Below are positions 35,141 through 46,732 of a DNA stretch of 64,000 nt, piece after piece. Source of the stretch: Ananas comosus (lineage: Eukaryota > Streptophyta > Magnoliopsida > Poales > Bromeliaceae). Position 1 is the stretch's first letter, and every line of letters starts with the position of its first letter. The position numbers and the translations under genes were made by a program. The stretch lies in contig NC_033638.1 of assembly GCF_001540865.1 (NCBI RefSeq), positions 8,079,334 to 8,143,333 on the forward strand, written 5' to 3'. The notes under the pieces were generated by a model, which was given only the letters and a program-made list of their open reading frames with translations, ran no database searches and was not told the DNA's origin.

Positions 35141-37009
35141 ATGGATGAGCTCATCGTGGTGGAGCGGCGATCCCATGGATCCGCGGTGGCCGTGGTCACC
35201 ATCAACCGCCCCGGCGCGCTCAACTCGCTCACGCGCCCCATGATGGTCGCCCTCGCAGGCGCGTTCCGCCGCCTCGACGCCGACGACGCCGTGGCCGCGG
35301 TGGTCCTCGCCGGGCGCGGCCGCGCCTTCTGCTCCGGCGTCGACCTCACCGCCGCCGAGGACGTCTTCAAGGGCGACGTCAAGGACCCCGCCGCCGACCC
35401 CGTCGCCGCCATGGCCGCGTGCCGGAAGCCCATCGTCGGCGCCGTCGCCGGATTCGCCGTCACCGCCGGGTTCGAGATCGCCCTCGCCTGCGACCTGCTC
35501 GTCGCGGGCCGCGACGCCAAGTTCGTCGACACCCACGCCAAGTGAGTTAGTGAACTAATCGAAAGCGACGCGACTCGCTCGCTTCGATCTCAATCACCAT
35601 TTTTTCCCCCCCTGATGTTCTCGATGCTTGGACTTGTTTTTGGATTAGAGTAATTCAGGGGATCTGAAAATTTTGAAGATTAAAGTTCGTGATTTTAAAT
35701 CATTGATCGTTAAGTTTTCTTAGGGTTTTATTGAAAATTGCAAGTGAAAACTCGATACAGAATTGAATTAATTCGTTATTGTGGCTAAATTTGCCCTGTT
35801 TGCTCTTCTACTTCATTAATTTGTATGATTTAACGCTTATTAAGATGTCTTCTATGATGGGGAAATAATAGTTCGGGATCTCTCCCTTTCTTTTTAATAT
35901 TTTTCCATCTTTTAGTATGTATGGAAGTGTAATTGTAGCAAAGTTTTGTTAAGAATTAGAGGGTGGAAATGGGGTTGGATTGTGCTTTTCCCCTATTATT
36001 ACTGAAAATGGATTGCATTACACTTTGCGAGATTGAATTGGACTACTTGGTGAATTGAGGAGATTTATTGGTGAGTTGGCTTAGAGATCATGTATGTGTG
36101 GAGCATTGCTGTTCAATACTCGACTCTGGACTGTTTAGAGGCAGATGCGGTATTTAAGAAAGACTGGAAAATTTGACGATGTTGGCAAGTCTAGTTTTTG
36201 AATTGTTCAATTTAGAATGCTAAGTAAGAGAAGATTACAAATATAAACAGACAAAACTGATGATTGATGGACCAACTTCTTGCCAAATTGTAGATTTTAA
36301 TGTTTGATATTGTAAGAAAGAGAGGGGGGGTTTACATGCTTTTGTCAAATTCGTCAAATGATTGGCGGCCAATCTACATCTACAATCAGCGTGCCTGCGT
36401 AGTAATAATCGACATAAATTTTTATTCATGATAAATGTGAATGCTGTCGAATTTTTGGTTTGTTAGCATTTGTTTTCTTTGTTGTAAACTGAATTTCTTG
36501 ACCAATTGGCAACATTGTTGTTCAGGTTCGGCATCTTTCCTTCTTGGGGCCTCTCACAAAAGCTCTCGCGGATAATTGGACCAAACAGGGCTCGAGAAGT
36601 GTCACTCACTGGTATGCCTATAACTGCAGAGATGGCTGAAAAATGGGGGCTGGTTAATCATGTTGTGGACAGTAGTGAAGTTTTAAATAAAGCCATAGAG
36701 ATCGCAGAGGCCATTACGAGGAACAACCGAGACATGGTACTGAGATACAAGTCGGTTATAAACGATGGCTTCAAGCTGGACTTGGCTCATGCTCTTGATC
36801 TAGAAAAGGTGGCGTTTTTATGCTATCGCTGTAAATGGAACTTATTATATTTAACTGAGAGCTCAGGTAGTTTCTTCTTTTTTTCTGAAAAATTCTTGTG
36901 GTTTCAGGAAAGAGCTCATAGCTATTATGATGGGATGACCAAGGAGCAATTTGGGAAAATGCAAGAATTTATACGAAGTCGACGCTCAAAACCAGCGTCC
37001 AAGTTGTAG
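35141..37009 (+). CDS. Peroxisomal enoyl-CoA hydratase/isomerase-family protein (ECHIA-like)
   Basis: Crotonase-fold enzyme of peroxisomal acyl-CoA metabolism. Three exons, 35141-35541, 36526-36808 and 36908-37009, join to 786 nt (261 aa). The protein starts MDELIVVERR and ends RSKPASKL; the last three residues SKL are a classical PTS1 signal. The CoA-binding crotonase blocks AFCSGVDLTAAEDVF and GFAVTAGFEIALACD are clear, and the protein follows Arabidopsis At4g16210 (ECHIA) closely from memory. The first catalytic glutamate is present in GFE. The second, in the usual PEI-x-LG block, is not: the block reads THAKFGIFPSWG. The exact reaction is therefore uncertain. Exon 1 is very GC-rich, while exons 2 and 3 are not. 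Confidence 0.92.
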
Positions 37010-38065
37010 ACAGTTGAAGATCTAATGAAGCCAAAAAGCTTCCCATGCGAAAATGTTCGATATCATTGGTGTATCGCAATAAACCCAAAGGAAAGAGAAT
37101 GTTTAATGTGGTGATGTATCACATTCCAATAAGGTTTTAGAAAGATAAGAGTGAGAAATAAGAACAAAGATATATTTCCGTTACACGCGGTATATCTGTT
37201 GTTGTCTTGTTTATCTTCTTACACTGTATGCCTTGGGCTCCTCTCTTATGATTATGAATTCTACATCTTTAAGGTTAAAAGCGGCCAAAAAATACCCAAA
37301 AACTTTTTTTTACCTGATTGCGAAGCAGCACATTGACTATGAATTATGAAATGTTGTTACGAATGCTGGATATTATGATGTGCACTGAATGTTAGCTTCT
37401 TTTGATTATTAGTGGTCCTTGTGGTTTATCGGATATTGGCATGCAACTTGTTCCATGGCACATTCTCAGGATCTTTTTATAACTAATTTCCCTGCTGGAG
37501 CACGCGATTCCTATTTAAGGCGGTAATGGTTCATGGTTTCATCTTACCTATTTTGTGATTCTCGTGTTTGTGAATTGGTAGATGGTTTGGTATGATGTCA
37601 AAGTATCAATAATCACGTATCCTTAAAAAAATAAAAGATTGGTATTGGAGGGTTGTGTGTGTATTCAAATATTGCATTATGTGTATCCTTAACGCCTATA
37701 ATTCTCACCCTTTTTCTTTTCCCCTGCACTGTATCTAGCTTATGTGATAGTGGTTCTAAATTGCTTCATAGTGTTTTAGAAGCATATATCAGGAAGATCT
37801 TTACTGCATATTTAATTTCATTTTGTAAAGATATGAGACTCCGCTAATTAACCGTTCTGGCTCAAAAGCTGCTTCTGTCGAACAGCTTTTCTTTGCAGCA
37901 GAATTTTAATTGAAAACTTAGCATCTGAGATTTGAGTTCTCATTTTTTCACCTTCAGAGAGTAGTTGAAAGCAGATAGAACGTCTATCCTCATCGTCGTT
38001 CATGAACGGTGAAAGAGGGCTTTGGGAGGAGCGCTGCAGCAAGGTTGATGTTCATAATCAGATAA

Positions 38066-38610
38066 GGGGGCGTTTGGATGTCAAGTGTAGTGGTGTTTGA
38101 GTTTTCCTGAAGTGTGATTATTTTTTTGTTGTTTGTTTTGACGTAACTCGTACCGCCTGAAAGTTAAATTTAATCACTTCTGTTGTTTGTTTTGATGTAA
38201 GTAAGTGGATTTTATTATCTTCTAAATATAGTAGTAAATTTACCACTATAAAATTTAATCTANTTATCTTCTAAATATAGTAGTAAATTTACCACTATAA
38301 AATTTAATCTATTATATAATTAATTTTTTTATTATTATTTAAAGATAATCCTAATTTATTATAAATAAGGTAATTCTAACTCATTATAAAGGAAGTAGAG
38401 TTTAGGTTTTACTGTTTAATAATTTTTTTAGAGAAGGTTGAGTATAGTGAAAGTCGAGTTCGGCATTTTAGAGGAGGAAGTCGAGAGTAAGTGAAGTGGA
38501 GTTTTAACGTAACTTGAGTTACATTATATTTTTCACTTACATCAAAATAAATAACAGAAGTGGTGAAACTTGAGTTCCATCACTCCACTTACACCAAAAC
38601 AAACGGGTCC
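38066..38610. mobile_element. PIF/Harbinger-like element with an N-join duplication
   Basis: The ends GGGGGCGTTTGGATGTCAAG and CTTACACCAAAACAAACGGG are imperfect inverted repeats, with TAA on both sides (38063-38065, 38611-38613). The interior contains an N at 38263 flanked by two identical 48-bp copies (38215-38262 and 38264-38311), so the true element is probably about 50 bases shorter. Confidence 0.6.
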
Positions 38611-39115
38611 TAAGTGAACTCATCAGGCTTTTGACTATGTTGTGGCTAGAAAGAAATAGTATTATCTTTATAGGAGACTTAAACCTAACTGTGGTTCTTC
38701 GGAGTATACATTCATTACCATAGATTTGGTTAGAACAATTCCGATAAACGTACACCTCTAAATTAATCCTCCCCCACCTCTCCTCTCTCTCTTCCCCCTT
38801 TTTCCTCTGCTCCTTTTTATTTGCTTTTTTTTTTTTTTTGCCTCTCTTTTGTTGTCAAGTTCATATAACTTTATTCGGATAATTTTTACATTTTTTTAAA
38901 AAAATATTGGATGAAAGACTATTTTTTTTTATCAAAAGAGTAAGAAATTAAAATTTAATAGCTAGATGAAGACCATATAATATAATCTGTGTAAAATTTG
39001 TCTGATGTATTTTGATGCGGTTGCTCTTCATGCGCAATAAATAAGCGGCTTAAGCGGTGAAATGATAAGAACAGAGAAGCTCTACAGGTGTCATGCGCAA
39101 GCATGAAACCCCAAG

Positions 39116-39121
<6 letters not shown>

Positions 39122-39157
<36 letters not shown>
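39122..39157. repeat. (CT)n microsatellite
   Basis: An uninterrupted CT tract of about 36 bases. Confidence 0.9.
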
Positions 39158-39158
<1 letters not shown>

Positions 39159-39599
39159 AAGAAGTACATGATTCAAGTACTGGTAGGTATATATACTTCG
39201 CACCAAGTTTCTTATGTGAACCAAGGAAGGTGCCCCAAGTAGTGCATAGTCCTGCAAAAAAAAAAAAGGTATGATTATTCTATATATTATTTTTTAAGAC
39301 AAGTAAGTTCATGAGAAATAAGTTCTATATATATTTGAGCATGAGCACTAGGGTAATGCCATGAGTTTGTTGAAACTTACACTAGCAGGTATTGTGAGCA
39401 GAGCATTTCTTGTGGCCTCTTCCAATTTCTGGAGTTAAAAGAAAAAAAATTGTGCCCTTTCCTGCTTAAAATGTGAGTCTGAATCTATGTATCTTCGAAC
39501 AAATTTGTGTGTTTCGTATTTTAAGAATTAAGACACAGTACAAGTTCTTGTATTCGATAACAAGCCCAAAATGTCACTAATATTCTTGAGGAAATAGTG

Positions 39600-39602
39600 G
39601 TT

Positions 39603-39673
<71 letters not shown>
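39600..39673. repeat. poly(T)-(GT)n compound microsatellite
   Basis: About 24 T residues run directly into a long uninterrupted GT tract. Confidence 0.9.
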
Positions 39674-39674
<1 letters not shown>

Positions 39675-39913
39675 CCTTTTATACTATGCAGAGCATCTAA
39701 ATGATATTTCTTTCCTAGGGGGAAAAAAAAATTAAGTAATTCAATAGCTCACATCAATGTTAGGCCTCTTGTGTGAAAATGCACAAATGAGCAAATACTA
39801 TGAGAATTTCAATTGTGAGTAATAATCTAACATCTCTTACTTCCATGTGTTCTCTTCTCTGCATGATTCTACCAACCGAAGCAACCAATTAGAACTTCTC
39901 GCCTACGAGGAGC

Positions 39914-40833
39914 ATGAGAAATCTCTTCTCCCTGTCCAATGGAAAGCTCAGTGTTAATCGACTCGAGTTACTCTACGACATTCCCGACAATGTCTCCTTC
40001 AATAGCTTTTCTTCACTGTGCCAATCCTCGGAAGCACCATCTTCGCTGTATAATTAATAGAGTTAAGTCCCAATCTCACAAGGGAGGATTCCTCGGTTTT
40101 ACGCAAAAGGCGCCATCAGATATTCTGATGAATTCATTGGGAAAATTCAGCGGCAAGAGGTTTCTCAGCATTTTCCGGTTCAAGTCATGGTGGTCGACAA
40201 TGTGGGTCGGAAACTCAAGCACGGATTTACAAATGGAGACTCAATGGGCTCTTATTGAAGTGCCGAAATCATGTTCATATGTGCTTCTACTACCCATAAT
40301 TGAGGGTAAATTTAGGTCTTCGATCCACCCCGGAGGTGACGGCGAAGCTGTGGTATGCGCTGAGAGTGGCTCTACTGCAGTGAAAGCTTCGTCGTTTGCT
40401 GCACTAGTGTATGTTCATGTGAGCGACAATCCCTACAACCTTATGAAGGAAGCTTATACTGCTGTTAGAGTTTATCTCAATACATTTTGACTGTTGGAAG
40501 AGAAGTCGTTGCCGAGTTTGATTGATATGTTCGGTTGGTGCACTTGGGATGCGCTTCATTTCACTGTCGACCCGGTCGGTGTCTGGCACGGCGTGAAGGA
40601 TTTTTATGAGGGAGGAGTTCAATTGAGATTTCTTATAATAGGCGATGGGTGGCAGAGTACTAAGTTTGATGATGAGAGCGCGATTAAGGACGGGAAGAAC
40701 GAGGTATCGGCGTGAGCTGAGGGTGTTGCTACGAGGCTTAGTATGTTCGAGGAGAATGACAAGTTCAAGAAGTACAAAGGAGGGAGTCTTTTAAGCCCCG
40801 ATGCTCCTCCATACGATGTGAAGAGCACGAATA

Positions 40834-40865
<32 letters not shown>

Positions 40866-41604
40866 NTATATATATATATATATATATATATAGTTGAGCT
40901 AGAATACTATCGATAGTAAACGAGCCGTTTTACTACCTATTTGTTTTCGATGATAGAGCTTCCAAATTGACGATCGGCTCCATTGAACATGATCTATACC
41001 ACTTGAAGTGTTTAGATCACATCACGTGTGGTCTCGACCTCGACAACATTGAGATACTGCTTATGCTACTGTTTGGATGGCATAAAAAAACCTTGACAAT
41101 AGCTGTGTCTGGGACTATCAATGAGCCGAACATGAACAAGTTGATCCCAATTTGTATTCGCCTCGCTAAAATTTTGAGCTGAAAAATTTAACTCGTGTTC
41201 GACTTATTTAATAGATGAGCAATCGATCTTGACCTCATTTCGAGCATAACACAAGCTGGTACGCATGCAAGGAGGTGGATTGTTAGCCCTACTTACTATT
41301 GTGATCTTAGTTGTTTTAGTCTCGTTTTTCTTAGCGGAGTAGTTTTCTTTCACCTTTTGTGTGAACCTAAGCACACAAAGTGAATGCTCTTAGGTTTTGA
41401 ACAATATAAGCACAACGCTTTATAGCTATGCTCATAATAGAATATTTATTAATATCTGCTTTTGTTGGTAAATAGAAACACATTATGAATTGTTTTTTTT
41501 TTTTTTTTGAGAAAAGGTAGCACGCTACCTGCTTCATTCATTAAAGAAATGAATTAGGCTACAGGGGTGAGGCATCCAGGGCCTCGAAAGAGGGGCGAAA
41601 AAAA

Positions 41605-41641
<37 letters not shown>

Positions 41642-44600
41642 AAAATCACGCGGTGGCAGGGCTTCTAGAAATAGGTGCACAAATCTCCCAGGAATTCATC
41701 AGCTCCTTCAACCTATACACCCCCACGAGGGGGTCCAGTTGGATGTTTCGAAAAATCAGATCGTTTCTAGCCTTCCACATAATCCACCAGCACGCAGCCA
41801 ATACAGAGAGTCTATGCCTCGTATTCTGTGATCCTTTCTTAACCGACCACCTATCCCAGATATGAAGAACATCGTCTCCCAGCTCTGTCGCTTGAATACC
41901 CTCTACTCCCATCACCATGATAAACTTAGTGAAGACACATTGGGCGAGCAGATGGTTCACAGACTCGTCGTGTGATCTGCACAGTACGCATGCCGCGTCA
42001 CCAGTCCAACCTCTCTTCGCGAGGTTATCAGCTGTTAAAAGCCTCTTCTTGAGGACTAGCCAACAGAACACTTTAACCTTAAGAGGTATACGTAGATTCC
42101 AAATTCTGTTAGCATGTCCGTCCCTCAAACCCCGGTCACTCAACATAGTATAAGCCGATTTGACCGAGAATACTCCATTGTTTGCCCATCGCCAACGTAT
42201 AGTGTCCGGGCCTTGCGTTACATTGAATACAGTAACCCTATCCTTGAGAGCCGCGAGGTTTGCACTTAACCCGGTCCTTATAATCAGCTCATCACTCAAC
42301 ATCCTAGTCCAGTTCCAGCCCTGACGGTCAAAACAATCCTTGACCATTACTAATTTACGTTCCGTCAGTGCGTAGATCTCCGGGAAAGACAAATATAAGC
42401 TGGTTTCCCCACACCATCTATCCGTCCAAAAATCGATAGAAGTCCCGTTACCCAGTAAGTGGGAAATTCCCCATTGGAACAAGGCACCGGTGTTAACCAC
42501 TCCCTTCCACCAGAATGAGTAGGGGCTGAAACTTTTTCCTTCCTTCAAAGGTCTTCTTCTTCGGTAATACAGGGCTCGGATTATCTTGTTCCACTGTAAC
42601 TGTGGCACGGTATGGAATCTCCACCATCATTTGAGCAGGAGTGCACAGTTCATAATATCTAAATCCAAAATGCCCAGCCCCCCTTGTGTTTTACTCAAAC
42701 AGACACTCTTCCAAGCCACCAAACATCCCTTGCCTAGAGAGTTACTTTCACCGTTCCAGAAAAAGTCTCTGCGTAAGGCTTCGATACGCTTGATCACCCA
42801 CTTCGGTGCCTTGTACACAGATAGGAAGTAAAGGGGTAGATTGGTAAGGACAGCATTGACCAGGATGAGTCTACCCCCTCTTGAGAGAAGTTTGGCTTGC
42901 CATCCCTGAATTCTGCGTTGAATTTTCTGAATGATCTCTCTCCATACCTCCTTTGTGGGGGGTCTAGGGGAAAGAGGAAATCCAAGATAAGTGGTTGGCA
43001 GGGTACCAACTTTGCATTCCAGAAGGTTTGCTAGTTTTGCCGCCCTGCCCTCAACCTGCCCCAAGTAGTAGAGTTCGGACTTATCTCTATTGATTTTCAT
43101 TCCCGAGGCCCACTCGAAGAGGCTCCACATCAGTCTAAGGTTTCTCATATATTTTTTCCTCGCCTCACAGAAGAGAAAAGTATCGTCCGCAAACTGTATG
43201 AGAGTAGTCATACTTTCGTTGGATGGGCCAATCCCTTTAAGAAGATTGTTACCAGTGGCCACATTCGTCATTTTGAGAGCACGAATAAGTTGAAGGCCAA
43301 AGCTTTAGAGCTCGAGCAAGCTCAGACAGCACGAGAAAAGTCAGTCCAATCGGGGTTGTAGATCTGTCATTCTTTGATACTGTGATAGAAGGATTGAAAA
43401 AGGAGCTAAGTGGTGTTGAGGGAGTGGATGATTCAAGTTTAGATAATGAGATCATTCATACTAATAGCTATAGTTCGGAATATCGGGGATTGAAAGCTTT
43501 CGTGAAGGACCTGAGAACAAGATTTAGAGGTTTGGATGACGTTTATATGTGGCAAGCTCTTTGCGGAGCTTGGGGTGGAGTGAGCCCTAGTGCTACCAGT
43601 TTTGATTTCGATTCTAAGATAGTTTCCGCAATAGTCGCTCCTTGTCTCGCAGGGACTATGTTCGATGGTGCTTTGGTTAAATGTTTAAGATACGGGGTCG
43701 GTTTGGTTCATCCGGATCAGATAGCCAGGTTCTACAACTCAATGCATTCATATCTTGCTAGTGCAGGCATTACAGGGGTAAAAGTGGATGTCATACATGT
43801 AAGTACCGATCTAAATCGTCATCTTGAGTGTAATTTTTCGGTCTCAGTTGTCATTATTAGCCTTTTTTTTTGTGAGTAAGTTGGCTGACAAACATGTTCA
43901 AGTACTGCAGATGATTGAACTTGCTGGTGAAGAGTATGGAGGTCGCGTCGAGCTCGCAAAGGCTTATTACAAAGGACTTTCGGAGTCCCTTCGAAAGAAC
44001 TTTAATGGAACTGGACTGATATGTAGCATGCAGCATTGTAACGACTTCTTCTTCCTCGGTACTTGGCAGATATCATTAGGAAGAGTAGGTAATATATTTT
44101 GAACTATCGATCCATCTTGAGCGGCTATTCATACTAGCCTTTGGTATAACTTTTCTACTTAAGGAAGTACTCGCCTCGTGTTTTCTGGCAAACAAAGAGT
44201 GCGGAGCTTTATCTGTAGCAAGATACTAAAATGAGCTTACGAGGCCTAAAAACAAAGGCTCCAATTGCAGAATTTGTAACCGAAAACTTGTTTATATTTC
44301 TTTGAACAACTCTACGTAAAGAATGGTTATGCAGAAGCTCAGTTGGACTGAATGGGTTCTAAAATTTTTGCTCATGCAAAATTTTGAGCAATTTCTGCTT
44401 AATTCGTCGTCAGGTAACGAATCATTTTTCCCATCAGGTGATGATTTCTGGTTTAGGGATCCAAATGGGGACCCAACGGGGATCTATTGGCTGCAGGGGG
44501 TGCACTTGATCCACTGCGCATACAACAGCATGTGGATGGGTCAGACCATACAGCCCGATTGGGACATGTTCAAGTCCGATCACCCGTGCGCGAAATTCCA

Positions 44601-45629
44601 CGCAGGTTCGAGGGCCATCTCCGGCGGACCGGTCTACATGAGCGACTCCGTCGGGAGCCACGACTTCGATCTAATAAAGAAGCTTGTGTTCCCTGACGGA
44701 ACCATCCCCAGGTGCCAGCATTTTGCTCTCCCTACAAGGGACTGCCTCTTTAAGAACCCCCTCTCAGATGGAAAGAGCATTCTCAAGATTTGGAACATAA
44801 ACAAGGTACACAGGTTAATTTATTGATACTTTTTTCATGCAATTACAAGCTTATGGAGTACGAACTTCTCGGTTCTCGATTTATCGAACTCTTCTGTTGT
44901 ATGTGGTATGTATTCTCTCAACTGTGATGTGTCCTCACAGCCTTTGTTCCAATATACTTGGTTTCTTGGTTCCAAGTCCCTGATTCAGAATACATGCAGA
45001 AATTTTTTCTGATCTTCATCAACTCCTCTGACGTAACACCGCATGCGCAGTTTGGAGCAGTCGTCGGGGCCTTCAATTGCCAGGGAGCAGGCTGGGATCC
45101 GGAAGAGAACAGAATAAGAGGCTACCCAGATTGTTACAAGCCGGTCTCCGCCCGTGTCCATGTCTCGGACATCAAGTGGAGCCAGAAGAAAGAAACAAAG
45201 AACATTGGCTACGCCGACGACTACGCAGTCTATCTAAACCAAGCAGAACTACTGCAACTAATGACTCCAAATTCAGATCCTATTGAAGTCACACTCCACC
45301 CTTCCTCTTTCGAGATCTTCACCTTCGTGCCGATAACAAGTCTCGCGTTCGGCGTTAAATTTGCGCCTGTTGGAATGGTGAACATGTTAAACTGTGGAGG
45401 AACTGTAGTTGAAGTTGAGAATGGAGATGTGGATGAAGAACCAAGGGTTGTTAAGTTTAAGGTGAAAGGTGCAGGGGAGTTATTGGCTTACTCGAGCGAA
45501 AAGCCGAAGAGAGTTTGTGTGAATGGGGTTGATGAGGAATTTGAGTGGGTGAGAAATGGAGAGCTGAGGATGGACCTTTCATGGGAGGGAGGAGAGTGTG
45601 GTGTCTCTGATGTTGCTGTTGCTTATTGA
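39914..45629 (+). pseudogene. Stachyose/raffinose synthase pseudogene
   Basis: Remnant of a GH36-family stachyose synthase or related galactosyltransferase, which moves galactose from galactinol to raffinose-family sugars. Four exons are recognisable: 39914-43798 (interrupted), 43911-44088, 44438-44805 and 45051-45629. Landmarks are KGGFLGF, FRFKSWWSTMWVG, FGWCTWDALHFTV, FLIIGDGWQS (usually IDDGWQS), LCGAWGGV, GVKVDVIH, GGRVELAKAYY, FHAGSRAISGGPVY and FNCQGAGW. Lesions in exon 1: the N-terminal frame (NGKLSVNRLELL) runs out near 40050-40060 and similarity continues in another frame; TGA at 40488-40490, probably from CGA; TGA at 40713-40715; a LINE insertion at 40838-43275; and a one-base frameshift near 43356. 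Exons 2-4 are open and well conserved, so the loss looks fairly recent. An expressed relative presumably exists elsewhere. Confidence 0.9.
40838..43275 (-). mobile_element. 5'-truncated L1-type LINE (copy A) inside the pseudogene, with extra 3' segment
   Basis: On the minus strand, from 43271 down, the coding part begins just before the FADD box (IQFADDTFLFCEA) of a reverse transcriptase, then KINRDKSELYYLG, YLGFPLSP and a C-terminal zinc-binding module (ACVLCRSHDESVNHLLAQC) ending at 41646. One TGA near 42625 interrupts it. Endonuclease and most of the RT are absent. Identical 16-bp repeats AGAGCACGAATAAGTT at 40822-40837 and 43276-43291 are the target-site duplication. The LINE body ends at 41509 with GGTAGCGTGCTACC and a poly(T) at 41493-41508. 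A further 0.6 kb (about 40895-41492), a (TA)n tract, an N (40866) and a second poly(T) (40838-40865) still lie inside the duplication. Confidence 0.9.
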
Positions 45630-46050
45630 TGAAGCTCAAGAGCATATTTGTAAGCTCTTTGTGTGTTGTCATTATATGCTTGGAGATTTTGTATTTTGTG
45701 TTCTATGGACTATTGGGAACTAAATACAAAGCGTTGTACGTACAACTACTATATTATCAATAACACAAATCGCTTCGTTTCATCAAAATTTTTATCATTA
45801 AATTTACTCTCTTTTTTTTTGATTATTTTCACCGATTAAATAATATATTTATAGAAAATATCAAATTTTGTGTGAGATATACCATAATACCAATAAACAA
45901 ATTTTGTAAAAGGCGACTTCAAAGATAAAAAGTGGGAAATCAAAATAAAACTCTATTAAAAATAAAAATAAAAATCCATGTTACAATTCACCAAAATAAG
46001 ACCTCTTACCAATCAAAAACCTCTTTTTTCTCCCTTTTTTTTTCGGATTG

Positions 46051-46125
46051 GGTCCTCAGATTTATGCTTATAGTTCTCATCAAGATGAGTATCAGGTCTC
46101 AAAGATTTCATGCCATCATAGGACC
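46051..46125 (-). ncRNA. Probable box C/D snoRNA, predicted guide for 18S rRNA A28 and C38
   Basis: On the minus strand the 75-nt segment starts GGTCC and ends GGACC, a perfect 5-bp terminal stem. Inside are a box C-like ATGATGG (46119-46113, last base off consensus), D' CTGA (46095-46092), C' TTGATGA (46083-46077) and D CTGA (46059-46056). The sequence before D', AATCTTTGAGAC, is complementary to GUCUCAAAGAUU near the 5' end of plant 18S rRNA and places the fifth base on C38. The sequence before D, ATAAGCATA, pairs (one G-U) with the adjacent UAUGCUUGU and places the fifth base on A28. rRNA numbering is from memory. Two independent guides hitting neighbouring known-type sites argue strongly against chance. 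U27-type snoRNAs target this A in other eukaryotes. Confidence 0.72.
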
Positions 46126-46524
46126 TCCCCTTTCCCTAAAATAAAATTGAAAAAAAAAAAAAACACAGACACACACACACAAAGATAAGCAATTTAACCA
46201 AGAAAATTCTAATAATAATAAAAGAAAATTCGAAAAAATTTCGGAGAGGTTATTCGCTGCACCTCACGAGAGTAAAAGAGAGGCGAAGCGACTCATAATC
46301 TCCTGAATTATTTAATTTCGCCCCCTGGAAAAATCGAACCCTAAAAGGGAGAAGAGAAAGGGCTCAACTCATCAAAGGGCTCGTTCGCTGAAAAAACGAA
46401 AGAAATCGAATTTAATTCCACAGGAAAATTTAAAAAACAAAGATTAATGATGCATCGCATACTTGCCCTAATTCTCTCGAACGGCGATAAACGCCACTTC
46501 AAACCCCGAAGCGTCGTCGATGGG

Positions 46525-46550
46525 TTTATATAGGGGAATTTTTAGGGTTT
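46525..46550 (-). promoter_or_regulatory. TATA box and telo-box upstream of the snoRNA
   Basis: On the minus strand AAACCCTAAA (46550-46541) is followed by CCTATATAAACCC (TATA at 46534-46525). Telo-boxes close to TATA boxes are typical of plant snoRNA and ribosomal-protein gene promoters. Transcription towards lower coordinates would start near 46495 and reach the snoRNA about 370 bases later, so the snoRNA would sit in a longer non-coding precursor, perhaps with an intron ending at the CAG near 46395. Confidence 0.6.
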
Positions 46551-46732
46551 AGAAAAAGATAAAAATTAATTATTTTTTTTATTTTTTATGTTTTTTTTTT
46601 TTTTTGGCTTTGGTTGTAAAGCCTATTTTTTTTAATCTGTTTCATATGATGCCATTGCCAGACCAGAGCTTGCTCTAAGTTAATTTAACTTCTCTTACAT
46701 GCAAATAATTCAACATTAAAATAAAAACTCAT

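Larger units (their letters stand above)
37010..39913. other. Spacer before the stachyose synthase pseudogene
   Basis: It contains a Harbinger-like element with an assembly join (38066-38610), a (CT)n tract (39122-39157) and a long poly(T)-(GT)n tract (39600-39673). The first few hundred bases after 37009 are probably the 3' UTR of the hydratase-like gene. No additional gene is supported. Confidence 0.55.

Noticed and set aside
40960..41182. Possible small gene between the two poly(T) tracts
   Set aside because: The 71-aa frame has no domain, and the region lies within the LINE target duplication; it is better explained as transduced or inserted repeat DNA.
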